Shown: piece by piece, positions 44,613 to 55,639 of the stretch
Layout: every line of letters begins with the position of its first letter
How positions within the stretch are numbered: the first letter of the stretch is position 1
Origin: Linum tenue
Lineage: Eukaryota > Streptophyta > Magnoliopsida > Malpighiales > Linaceae
DNA length: 64,000 nucleotides
Reading direction: 5' to 3'
Assembly (NCBI GenBank): GCA_946122785.1
Contig: CAMGYJ010000006.1
Coordinates: forward strand, 64,791,676-64,855,675
Position numbers and translations under genes: made by a program
The notes under the pieces: model-generated
What the model was told of the DNA's origin: nothing
Databases searched by the model: none
The model's input: the letters and a program-made list of their open reading frames with translations, nothing else

Positions 44613-46041
44613 TGGGTTTTTCTGTCAACCCTAAATAAGGTGGAGAAAGCAAATATAAAAGCAGGTACATCGGGGTACCACCCTCGCCCTAGGTCTAGGT
44701 TCATTATGAATATGGTTTATAATGCCGGTTTTGAGGTAATAAGGTGCAGGACTCGCTAAAGTGGGGACTAGCTCAATGGTCATGCAACTAGCCCTCCTCC
44801 CAGCACGATTCCTTGACTCAATGTCACCTCGATCAAGTTCACGATGCTAGGGATGAATTCTAGACCCTTTCAATAGGTTCAATCTATTTGCACACTAGCT
44901 CGACATGTAGATGGTCACGCATTGCTCTAGCATTGCTTAGGAGGGTCACTCGGATTGGTAGGGGACAATCACCTTGTCCACCAATCTGTTCCCTAATTCT
45001 TTACATCCATATACTCCTAATTAGCCTTAGGTGCTCAAATCCAGTCTAATTTATAAACTCCTAAGTGGTAGGCTCGATGAAAAGGGTTGGAGACTAGCCC
45101 ATGCATAATTAATCATAGATGATGATATAATCACTAAGCAAACAAATTCCATATACAAATCCTAACAAGATTTCATCTACATTCAAAAACATAATTCTAG
45201 AGTTTGGGAGTTTTAACTCATAGTACCTTAGAGAACTACCCCATAAAGGGCCAAAGGTCACATAGCCTGGTGGTAAGGGAGGAGGACTGGTGACCATAAG
45301 GTCCCAGGTTCGATCCTCACCGCCACCATGGTGTTCCCGGAGGCATCCCGCTATCACCCGGACCGCCGGCGGAGGTCCCGGGGTTTAGCCTGACTACGGC
45401 ATCACAAAATGTGGTGACCGTGGAGGGTGTTCCTCGTTATCAAAAAAAAAAAAAAAAAAAAAAAAAACTACCCCATAAAGGGGAAAGAAGATACATATAC
45501 GAAGAATTAGAAGAAGAGTTGAGTTGGAGGACCTTCCTTTAGCTTCTCTCTCTAATTTCTGTCTCGAAAACCAAATTTTCTTAATGATTTTAGCTCTCAA
45601 AGGAAGGGGGATAAATCCCCTATTTATAGAGATCAGACTGTCGAGCAAGTTCGCGGATGAACAGGTAAAGATCGCGGTCGTGATCTTTGGGACGAGAGGC
45701 CGCAATCTTAAGGGTCGCCATTTACACCTTGTTTGATGTTGAGTTCCCGGCCTGACATCACGGATTCACGGTAGTGAACCGATATGTCGAAAGTCTTTGG
45801 TCCTCCCTTGGTGGCTACTCCTAAAGTTCTTGTTTTTGGCTCTATACTTCATGGTCGCGATCACGGTAGTCGAGGCCGCGATCTTGGTGCTCTGGTTCAT
45901 GCCCTCTCTTTATGGTCGTGATCTCCTCGCTCCTAGCAATGACCCCTTTTTCACACCTAAAATGTTCATATCATCTAAAATACACTAATATGACAATATT
46001 CTCTTCGAGGAACGAAGTAGGGACGTTTTTATGACATATCA
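44613..46041 (-). mobile_element. Candidate solo LTR hosting a SINE
   Basis: Limits TGGGTTTTTCTGTC..GACATATCA (TG..CA) have matching 5-bp flanks ACCAA (44608-44612, 46042-46046). On the minus strand a TATA-like box CTCTATAAATAGG sits near 45633. Hairpin words of the GATCGCGGTCGTGATC type occur at 45668-45930. Its make-up resembles the candidate LTR at 30816. No coding domain. The left limit is uncertain because the flank match could be chance. Confidence 0.4.
45251..45466 (+). mobile_element. Young tRNA-derived SINE with 17-bp perfect TSD
   Basis: Pol III promoter boxes are A (TAGCCTGGTGGTAAGGG, about 45268) and B (GGTTCGATCC, about 45307). A GC-rich body (ACCGCCGGCGGAGGTCCC) is followed by an uninterrupted A tail of about 25. 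Direct repeats AACTACCCCATAAAGGG at 45234-45250 and 45467-45483 are identical. The pure tail and perfect TSD suggest recent insertion. It was mobilised in trans by a LINE. Confidence 0.95.
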
Positions 46042-46046
46042 ACCAA

Positions 46047-47885
46047 TGCGACCACGAAATGACTCAAAATGACCCTAAATTTGGAAGCTAGGGCTGAGCA
46101 TGCGGGCGGGTGACCAGCGGAGGTGACCCTAACTGGCCGCAAAATGACCCAATCCACATTATATGGGTGGGTGACAAATAGGCTAAGTGACAACACGCAA
46201 GAGGCGGATGGTTGACGGGTGAGTGTGCGGGTCACCCGCAAACCCGATCCCCCAATGCAAGAAGCCCTTACTAAGTTGTCTAATGCAACTTATGCTAAGG
46301 ATCGGAAGCTAGAGACAATCAAGCTTCATGTGCCATTCACGTCCTCTCTGCAGCATTCCCAAATTATGAAGTAAGCCACATGGTTGTGTAGTTTATGACA
46401 GTAGGTTGATATATGTATTACCTTGTGCTGCTTGACTTTCACTTATATTACATGTATATGCAAAAGACATATATACAACTGTTTTGTACATCATAAAATT
46501 TATTGCTAATCAAATGGTAACAACTCTACACTTTTTAAGTGTTGATTTGTGGATGAACCCACATATCTAACTACACATCCGTGCGATCCAAACCGAGACT
46601 AAGTGTGGGCAGGTGACGAGTTGTTAATCCGTTGAAGAGTGGATGAATTAATTTCATGGTCAAAATCCATACGATCCGCCCGGCGCCCGTTGTCCACCCC
46701 TAATGGAAGCTAAATAACACCATTTTAGGTGTTATAAGTGTGAAACCTTTTCTCTATGCAATGATCTTTAAACTTAGACTACACACAAACCATAATTGAT
46801 TTGGCCAGAACACTCCTATTAATGAAGCAGAGCATGAAGTTCTTTCGTGAGGTTGTGTGAATAGTGATAAGGCTTATTTAACTACTTTAATTCATTAGTA
46901 ATGAATGTTACTTGGGCAGTGGTTGGTTAGAGTTAATCGATAGTTACTGGGCATAGTAAATTTCATTGAAGAATGAGAACACATAGTTATTCCGTGTAAT
47001 CTTACTCATGTGCATATTAGTTTTATCCATAGCTATTGAGTAGTGATTTAAGTCATTTAGTAATAAACCATACTTGGGAGTGATCAACCCCAAGGATTGC
47101 AATATCAAAAACTAATTTAGTGTTCGTCCCGTTGGTTGAAATGTCATTTGAATATAACATATTTACCATGTGCATCCTAAAGTTAATATTTGAAACGTGT
47201 ATTTCTATCCAATAACTAAATTTATTGTTGAAATATATGAAAAGTAAAATATCAAATACCTAAGAAATGCTTACAGAAGAGTTAGTGCCTTAGTGGGATA
47301 GCTAACCGTGTTGGAAACGTCATCAGATTTTGAGATTTTAGGATTTTGTATGTTTTTATTTAAAAAAAGATACATTGAATTCGTTTAGTGTAATTGGTAA
47401 TGATTCATGTCCTTGTTTGAAAGATACCATTGTTCCAATGTCGTGATTGATGTATTTTTTTTATGAATAAGAAATAAAAAACTATGAACTATCCTTCCTA
47501 TTTTCGCTCTCATTAGAGGATATACTCGAAATGCTGAAAAGCGGCTCACAACTCTGTTATTAATTATTATATATTTTTAGATACCCATTGTAGCTAGGGG
47601 TGGAAGTTTGGTATCAGTATTTTGGATACACCAATTACCACACCAAATTTATCATTATTTGGTATTATCTATTACCGAGTTAATTTTTTGGGTTTGTGAT
47701 TGAGATTGATTTTTTTTATTAGTATTCTATATTTGGGATATGATATTGAAGTTGATATATACCAAGAAATTGATATATACAAATAATTTAAACATGATAC
47801 AATGAATCTTTCCTTCTAACTCAGTGAAGCTCAACCCATCTCAAATAAATAAAGGCCATGATTCCGCCCTAAACCAAAATTTATA
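46047..47885. other. AT-rich intergenic DNA, no gene seen
   Basis: Short GGGTGACC-type words at 46108-46245 and scattered AT-rich sequence. I see no transposon ends or coding signal that I can support. Confidence 0.4.
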
Positions 47886-48360
47886 ATTAACTATGTGGTT
47901 GTAAGAAATGATCAATTCTTATTGACTTGTGTTTATGCTCATGATAAAATATGTTAGAAGAATGATTGCTTAGTTGTATTGATGAATAATTATAGTGAAA
48001 CAAAAATGAGATTTAGAGAATTATGAACGATTTAATATAATAATATTGAGATACAAATTTATTCCATTGTACATATGATTGTAATAAATGGCTAATTCTT
48101 ATTGACTTGTATTTATGCTCACGATAAATATTTTTAAATAATAAAGTGCTTTGTTGTATTGATGAATTATTATAATAATACTAAATTGAGATTTAGAGCA
48201 ATATGATTTAATAATATTGAAGTATAAGTTTAGTCCATTGTATATATGATTGTATAGCTAATTTTTATTGACTTGTGTTTATGCTCATGATGATATAATT
48301 TTTTAATAATAAAGTGCTTAGGTGTATTGATGAATGATTATATTGATAAGCAGCCATTAA
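47886..48360. repeat. Three tandem units of about 170-180 bp
   Basis: The landmark ATTGACTTGT occurs at 47921, 48101 and 48267 (steps 180 and 166), followed each time by TTATGCTCA(T/C)GAT, TAGTTGTATTGATGAAT-like words and GAGATTTAGAG. Units are diverged by substitutions and small indels. No coding potential. Confidence 0.85.
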
Positions 48361-48689
48361 TGAACCGTGCGTGGAAACGTATAAAATGGAGATTTTTTAT
48401 TTTATTTTATCAATTTTTACACTTTTACAGATTGTATCGTTGTTTTTTTACGATTTTGTGTAATTATTGACTTTAGGTGGAAACTGGAAAAATTTTGTGG
48501 TCTAAATAGGTAAAACGTACGATTTTACGCTTTAAAGCTCGAATTTGGCTGCACTGTTAGGATAAATGAAATTTTGGTTGGAGGAGAGAGAATTTCAACT
48601 TTTCGGTGGACTGAAAATTTCGGTCTAAAAATTGGGAGGGATTGAAAATTGGACAGTTAAAAATTGGGAGGGGCTGAAATTTGGGTGTG

Positions 48690-49830
48690 GAAACTGACTT
48701 GTGACGATATAATTTGTGACTTTTGTGTCTCTTACATTCCGATATGGGATGCCTGGTTTGAAAAACTTAATTGTGTCACGAACTATTTGTCATATTACTC
48801 ACTTTAAATGACGAACTATTCTGACAACAAGAAATTTGTCACTTTTGAGTCTCTTACATCCCGATATAAGACGCGTATTTTGATCAAAATTGTGACACGA
48901 AATATTTGTCACATTACTCACTTTAAATGATGACATATTCTGACACAATTTTTGTCACATTAGGCATACCAAATAGGACATATATTGTTTTTTCATATCA
49001 CCGTACCTATTGTGACAAATAGAAAATGACAAAATAAAATTTTGTCCTAATAGGCCGAATTTGTTGTAGTAGCAAATGTAATAACTTGTTCGATCGACAA
49101 ATATAAATATGTGAGTTAAGGAAAAAAATTTGTTTTTAAGATAAGTCGTTGCAAGTCCTATGGTAAACCCTATCACACTTCATCATACCTCTTAAACAAC
49201 TTGCGCTATTTATATAATTAATTTGTTACATTACTCACTTTAAATGACAAACTATTTTGACAACAAGAAATTTGTCACTTCTGAGTCTCATACATCCCGA
49301 TATGGGACGCGTATTTTGATAAAACTAATTGTGACACGAAATATTTGTCACATTACTCACTTTAAATGACGACTTATTCTAACAACAATTTTTGTCACAT
49401 TAGGCATACCAAATAGGACATTTTTTTTTTTTTCATATCACCGTACCTGTTGTGACAAATAGAAAGTGACAAAATATAATTTTGTCTTAATAGGCCGAAT
49501 TTGTTGTAGTGATAGCAAAGGGAATACCTTGTTTGATCGACAACTAGAAATATGTGAGTTAAGGAAAAAAAATGTTTTTAAGGTAAGTCATTGTAAGTCC
49601 TATGGTAAACCCCATCACACTTCACCATCCCCTTAAACAAAATATAATTTTGTTCTAATAGGCCGAATTTGTTGTAGTGATAGCAAATGAAATAACTTGT
49701 TTGATCGACAACTAGAAATATGTGAGTTAAGGAAAAAAAAATTGTTTTTAAGATAAGTCGTTGTAACTTGTAAGTCCTATGGTAAACCCTATCACACTTC
49801 ACCATCCCCTTAAACAAACTTGTGTTATTT
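48690..49830. repeat. Nested tandem duplication containing CACTA-like ends
   Basis: A sub-unit of about 120 bp (ACTTTAAATGA at 48801 and 48920) is followed by a block of about 190 bp, and the whole is repeated about 438 bp further on (49237 and 49359), with a third partial block at about 49630-49830. Each block holds GGCCGAATTTGTTGTAGT(G), complement CACTACAACAAATTCGGCC, which resembles the terminal repeat of plant CACTA transposons. Other recurrent words are TTTGTCAC and GTCCTAATAGG. Coding frames are absent. Confidence 0.7.
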
Positions 49831-52010
49831 ATATAATTAATTAAGGGCTAATACCACTACAACACCCGAACTATAACAAAATTGCCACTTGTGTCCTATT
49901 CTTTTCAATATTCCATTTATGTCCTTTCGTATGTTCCTTTTTGTCATTCATGTCCTCCGGATTTCGTTGACCGTTAAAGATAACGGTTGACCAAACGAAG
50001 GTCAAACTGTTGTTGACTTTTACTGACCTGGCAAAAAATGTGCCATCCACATAGGCACCATGTCATTTCCACATCATCTTTTAATTCAAAATTATATTAA
50101 AATTAGATTTTAGAAATTAAAAAGAAAGTTCATCTTCTCTCCTTCGCTTCCTCCTTCTGCTCGCAACCAGCGAATCGGAGACAGCGGGGATCTATCATCT
50201 AGGAGAGGAGATCCACCGCCGACGCTATTCTCACCGCCATCACCCGACCCTGCGTATTCAACACCAAGTCCCGACCTTGCTCCATCGCTTTCGCTTCCCG
50301 AATCCCCCATTAATTAAGTGGAATGGGTTTCACCGACGATGGCAACGCGGCAGAGGAGGGTTAGAGAAGACGTGATGAGGGTTATTGCTATTTGAGGCTA
50401 GGGTTGGGGGTTGTTGCGATTTGGGGATGGGGGTTGTGCTTGGGTCTTTTGTTTTCGCCGTTTGGCCGCCGGTGGCGGCGGGGGAGAGCTGGGGGCGTCC
50501 CTCTGTTGTGCCCGTTTCTACACAGAAAATCCCTAAACCCAGATCTCCCCAACCAGAGCCATTGAGGAAGAAATCGAGAGAAGATTAAGAGAGATAAAGC
50601 AACCGGCGACCACTTACCCACCATCATCGCAATCTAAGTCGCTCGTATCAGTCTGGCGAGTCATCAAATACTGAAAAGAAGACAAAGACGCCGCTCTTCT
50701 GTCTGGCGTAGTTATGGGGTTTGACGATTTGGGGACAAGGGTTTCGAAATTGAAAAGGAAGATTAGGGAGAAGAGGAGGTAGATGGTGACGGTTAATGGG
50801 GTCGGAAGAGTGCTATGTGTGGTGGCCGCCGATTAGTCTCTGAGTGGAAGAGGAGAAGCAGAGAAAGGGGACGGGGTAGAGATTTATGATTTTCATTTTT
50901 CATTTTTTGTAATTTTTTTATAATTCATTTTTTATAGTAAATTTAGATATTTCTTATTTTATTAATTTTTTATGAAAAATAATTAAAAATTCCACGTCAG
51001 ATGCCATGTCAATGCTGACTGTATTTTCTGTTAAATACTAACGGTCAACTCCGGTCAATACTAACGGAAATATAGTTCAGGATATAAATGGAATATTGAA
51101 AAGAATAGGACACAAGTGGCATTTTTGTCATAGTTCGGGTGTTGTAGTGGTATTAGCCCATTAATTAATGAGTAGTGGCATATATAACTTGCAACTAGGT
51201 ACATTTACTAGTCATGATTTTTGAAAGGCAGGTGAAGAAAAAAACATTTAACATAAGTCATAGCAAAAGGTGAAACTTTCCTAATCGATTGGTAGAAAAC
51301 ATGGGTTAAGGAAAAAATATGTATGTGAGAGAAGAAAACCCCCTTTAAAATAAGTTCTAGCGAAAGAGGAAATTTGCCTAATAAATAGCTAGAAAAAATA
51401 ATTTTAACACTTACAAAGAAACAACTTCGACACTGCCATTACACTTTTAATGGTTAGTTGTGAAATAATTTTTTTAACAATTCATCCAGAATTTACACTA
51501 GAATGAAACGAAATTGACTTTAAGGAACTTAGAACTAATTTGATTTCACATGATTTATAGCATGAGTAATATAGCCATGTTTTGCAAGTTACAATTTCCA
51601 CCAAAGCAAAATAGTGTAGATGCCTTCAATATAATTGCATTTTTACACTTACCCATCACTTACCCTATCTCTTAAGAATGATACATATACAGTGTACTCA
51701 GTCTTTCTTTCATCTACAAGTACATCTGCTTTATATAAGAATTTGCATCTCTAGTTACTATACATTCAATGTTAGGAATTCTTGTTGTTTACTTTCTTAT
51801 ACTTTTTAATGGTTTAATTTTTTTCACTTCACTTAGGTTATTAATAAACGAAGCTTTATATAAAAACTTGCTTCTTGGTCATGAATCATGTTTATTGGCT
51901 TTTATTTGCATATTTATGAAGTAGAGAACAATCCTTTGCCACCATGAGTTTCCCACTGAGAGAAGAAAGTGATCTTGGAGCTTTGTCTAACCTTCATTCG
52001 AACTCGATGT
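49560..52010. repeat. Segmental duplication, copy A
   Basis: Collinear with 53770-55295 through landmarks GTGAGTTAAGGAAAAAAA, CTATAATTAATTAA, GACTTTAAGGAACTTAGAAC-like, CCATGTTTTGCAA, TACCCATCACTTACCC, TTCTTGTTGTTTACTTTCTT and GAGAGAAGAAAGTGATCTTG. It is longer because of the 1.3-kb MULE-type insertion at 49845. The right end carries a short ATG-led frame (MSFPLREESDLGALSNLHSN at about 51944) that recurs in copy B. Confidence 0.88.
49845..51159. mobile_element. MULE-type element, 1.3 kb, with 9-bp TSD and a preserved empty site nearby
   Basis: Ends GGGCTAATACCACTACAACA and, in complement, the same 20 bases at 51159. The inverted repeats extend over about 150-250 bp (49845-50100 against 50940-51159). 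TSD ATTAATTAA is perfect at 49836-49844 and 51160-51168. The interior 50110-50880 is GC-rich with frames on both strands but no recognised domain; possibly captured sequence. The duplicated segment at 53770-55295 lacks this insertion (empty site about 53931-53945). Confidence 0.9.
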
Positions 52011-52644
52011 TTGAATGTAAATCTATTGCACCTCTGAAGTCTTGGATGATGAGTGCGCTAAGGAACTCAAAAACCAACACTCTATAGATATTCTCCTCAA
52101 GGTTTAGTAGCTTCAACCGTTTCGGTTTGTTGATCTTTTAATGCACGATCTCCTCAATTTCAAGCTGGGCAAAACACAAACACCAACCAAGGCACGTGCT
52201 CTTGCCGAGGGGAATATCTTAGACCCATGAAAGCTTGATGGTGAACTGCTCGGGGATTGAATCTAAGAATGCATGGATAAGGTGTTCCATTGCTACTCTT
52301 GTTCCTTGATGATCCTATTGTTAATCTCCATGACGATCGTCCAAAGGTAGTGGTTGTTGTGGTTCTTCTAAGATCACTTCTCTTTGTCAAGGTTTACTCC
52401 TCTTCTTCCTTGAGTAATGGCGGGTGCTAGGAGGGTTGGAGCTCTCCGTGTGTTGGGAACTCTCTCATCGGAGCATGCCCTTTTGCTTGTTGGGAACCCG
52501 ATAAAAGAGATATTGCATAAAAAAAACGAAAAACCATCAATCCATGCACATAAATACATTTGAACTTCCCAAAATATCAGGGGAGCCTATGTATTCAAAG
52601 AGAGAGCATAGGTGGGGAGATATGGCTTAATTCACATAAATGAC

Positions 52645-52867
52645 ATTGATTCTCCCAAAATAAGCCAAACTCATGCATGCAAGGTTCTATCATTACCATA
52701 CAAGTTCAAATGTATAGTATAGGATCAAGGAATCTGTAAGCTATGTGATTGGGAAATTGATTCTCCCCAAATAAGCCAAACTCATACATGCAAGGTTCTA
52801 TCATTACCATACAAGTTCAAATGTATAGTATAGGATCAAGGAATTTGTAAGCTATGTGATTGGGAAA
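52645..52867. repeat. 111-bp tandem duplication
   Basis: Units 52645-52755 and 52756-52866 start ATTGATTCTCCC. They share CATGCAAGGTTCTATCATTA and GTATAGGATCAAGGAAT with only a few differences. Confidence 0.93.
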
Positions 52868-53299
52868 TTTCATCGTACAGTTGGTGGGCATACTAATAAA
52901 ACATCAAAAGTCATGCAAAAATGACCCACCAAGATCTCTCAATGCACATAAGACATCATTAAAGCATACAGAACAATCATATTGCAAAGATAACTCATGT
53001 CATTGCCTAACAATGTACTAAAATTCAAATTACTCTCAACTACATTTTGACCTATCTAAGGTAGAAAAATAGTAGGAAAATGGAAAAGACTACCTAGCTT
53101 GCTTAAAAAATGATGATTGAAAATGAGGGAAGATGAAGTATGGTCAAAAGGGTTGGAAGAGCTTTGAAAACATGGTTTTTGAGATTTTAAAGTCCTTAGC
53201 GGAAAGAGCACATGAAGGCAAAACTGCACCTCCCCTTTAAGGTAAGTCCTAGCGAAAGGGTAAACTTGTGTAATCGATAGCTAGAAAATCATGTATTAA

Positions 53300-53734
53300 G
53301 GGGTCGTTTGGAAGTTACGTATGTTAAATCATTGTATTGTTATGAATCACTGTGATATAAATGTATGCATTGATACAATAGATGCATTTTGAAATTACAT
53401 TGTTTGGTTGTTGAGATTATAATTTATGAATGGATTGTTATAAAGTTACTTTATAAGAAAATGTCATATTTGTCCTCCACTTTTAATATAAAACAAAAAG
53501 AACTATGTACATAATTGGAAAAAGTAAAGGTGCTCAATTATTAAACCAACAATCATAACAATCTCAACTTTTAGTTGAGATTGTACAATCCCTCATTTTT
53601 GTTGATTGTTGGTGGGACCCACACAAAACAATACATGCATTCTTTTGCAACTTGACACTTCCAAACGTTGTATTGTGGACAATACATGTATTTAACAAAT
53701 ACAACACTAACAATCGCAACTTCCAAACGACCCC
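53300..53734. mobile_element. Tourist-like MITE (PIF/Harbinger), 435 bp
   Basis: Perfect inverted ends GGGGTCGTTTGGAAGTT and AACTTCCAAACGACCCC. The 3-bp TSD TAA at 53297-53299 and 53735-53737 fits the TWA preference of PIF/Harbinger. AT-rich interior, no coding. Confidence 0.88.
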
Positions 53735-54282
53735 TAAGAGGAAAAATTATACATGAGGGAAAAAATCTCATTAATGTAAGTCCTAGAGAAAGGAATAACT
53801 TGTTTGATTGACAACTAGAAAAATGTGAGTTAAGGAAAAAAATTGTTTTTAAGATAAGTCTTTGCAAGTCTTATGGTAAACCTTACCACACTTCACAATA
53901 TCCCTTAAACAAACTTGTGCTATTTCTATAATTAATTAATGAGTAGTGACATATAAAACTTGCAACCAAGTACATCTATTAGTCATGATTTTTGAACTTA
54001 ATCATTCAGTGAACAACCATAGAACATATGTACACACTAATATAACCCTCTACGAATTGAGAAATGGGAAACTTGTCTAATCTACAGAAGAAGAAAAAAC
54101 GCAGGCGAAGAAAAAAACCTTTTGACATAAGTCCTAGCTAAATGGAAAACTTGCCTAATCGATGGGTAGAAAAACATGAGTTAAGGAAAAAATACGTATT
54201 TTTTAGAGAGAAAAAAAACCCTTTTAAAATAAATTCTAACGAAAGAAAAAACTTGTCTTGACACTGCATTTATACTTCTAAT

Positions 54283-54665
54283 TCGAGGTGGCAATTCTCA
54301 ATCCAATCCATTTGATCCAAATCCAATTGGATTTGTGAATTCATGGATTGATCCATGGATCCAAATGACAAATTACGATTTGGTACCTATATTTTTTATT
54401 TTTTACATATTGGTACCTAAAATTTAGTTTTTATACGAAAAATATCATTGGAAAATTACGTTCTGGTACCTAAATTTTTTTATGACATTTTAGTACCTAA
54501 ACTTTTTCACATTTTACATATTGGTCCTTGGTTGAGGATGTCATTTGGATTCATGGATAATCCACCAATCCACTTGATCTAATCCATGAATCCATTTGAT
54601 CCAATCCATTAGATCCATAGATCTACCAATCCAATCCACCAATTCAGGGATCAATCCATTTGCCG
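54283..54665. mobile_element. Inverted-repeat MITE in copy B
   Basis: Begins TCGAGGTGGCAA and ends ATTTGCCG. Both ends are dense in AATCCAATCCATTTGATCC-type words in opposite orientation. Flanks CATTTATACTTCTAAT (54267-54282) and CATTTACTTCTAAT (54666-54679) look like a long, slightly altered TSD. Copy A (CCATTACACTTTTAATGG near 51435) shows the site without insert. A diverged relative lies at about 58530-58880. Confidence 0.7.
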
Positions 54666-55080
54666 CATTTACTTCTAATGGTTAGTTTTTTTAATTATTG
54701 TTTTTAATAATTCATGCAAAAGTTGCACTAGAATGACATGAAATTGACTATAAGGAACTTAAAACTAATTTGACTTCACATGATTAATAACATGAGCAAT
54801 ATAGCCATGTTTTGCAATTTACAATTTCCACCAAAGCAAAACAGTGTAGATGACATCAATTCAATTGAATTTTTATACTTACCCATCACTTACCCTATCT
54901 CTTAAGAATGATGAATGCACTCAGTCTTTCTTTCATCTATAAACACATCTGCTTTATATACGAATTTGTATCTCTGTTTACTATACAGACAATGTTGTGA
55001 GTTCTTGTTGTTTACTTTCTTATATTTTTTTATGGTTTAATTTTTTCACTTCATTTAGGTTCTCAATAAACGAAACTTTA

Positions 55081-55200
55081 TATTGAAACTTGCTTGCTGA
55101 TCATGAATCATGCTTATTAGCCTTTATTTGTGTATATTTATATTGAAACTTGCTTGCTGATCATGAATCATGCTTATTAGCCTTTATTTGTGTATATTTA
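55081..55200. repeat. Exact 60-bp tandem duplication
   Basis: 55081-55140 and 55141-55200 are identical over 60 bases (starting TATTGAAACTTGCTTGCTGA). Copy A has a single version, so the duplication arose after the segmental duplication. It could also be an assembly artefact. Confidence 0.95.
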
Positions 55201-55639
55201 TGAAGGAAATAACAATTCTTTGTCACAATGAGTCTTTCAGTGAGAGAAGAAAGTGATCTTGGAGCTTTGTTTGCCCTCCATTCGAACTCTCATCTCGTCC
55301 TGGACTTTAAAGTGGACAAGAATTTTCAAAAAAAAAAAAAAAAGATAAGAGATATTCTTAACATGAAGATATGCTTATTTGGTTAAATGATACATATTCT
55401 ACATTGCATATGCATATGAGATACTATTACCAAACTTTTTAATCACTTTTTTTTGTATCTGTGTAATTTCCTATTTGAAATTGTGGATGAAGCAGCTAGC
55501 TAGTAGTTATTCCATGACTAGCTCTACCGATGCACCTTCTAAAAGAGTTCTATCAAAGCAAAACAGTATAGATGACATCAATTCAATTGAAATGTATGAC
55601 CATATTTTACTAGAATGAATTGATAAGATGAGCTAAATA

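Larger units (their letters stand above)
53770..55295. repeat. Segmental duplication, copy B
   Basis: Partner of 49560-52010. It keeps the uninterrupted CTATAATTAATTAATGAGTAGTG (about 53928-53950) where copy A has the MULE-type element. It carries its own MITE at 54283-54665, which copy A lacks (empty site about 51430-51455). It also has a private 60-bp duplication at 55081-55200. Confidence 0.88.
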
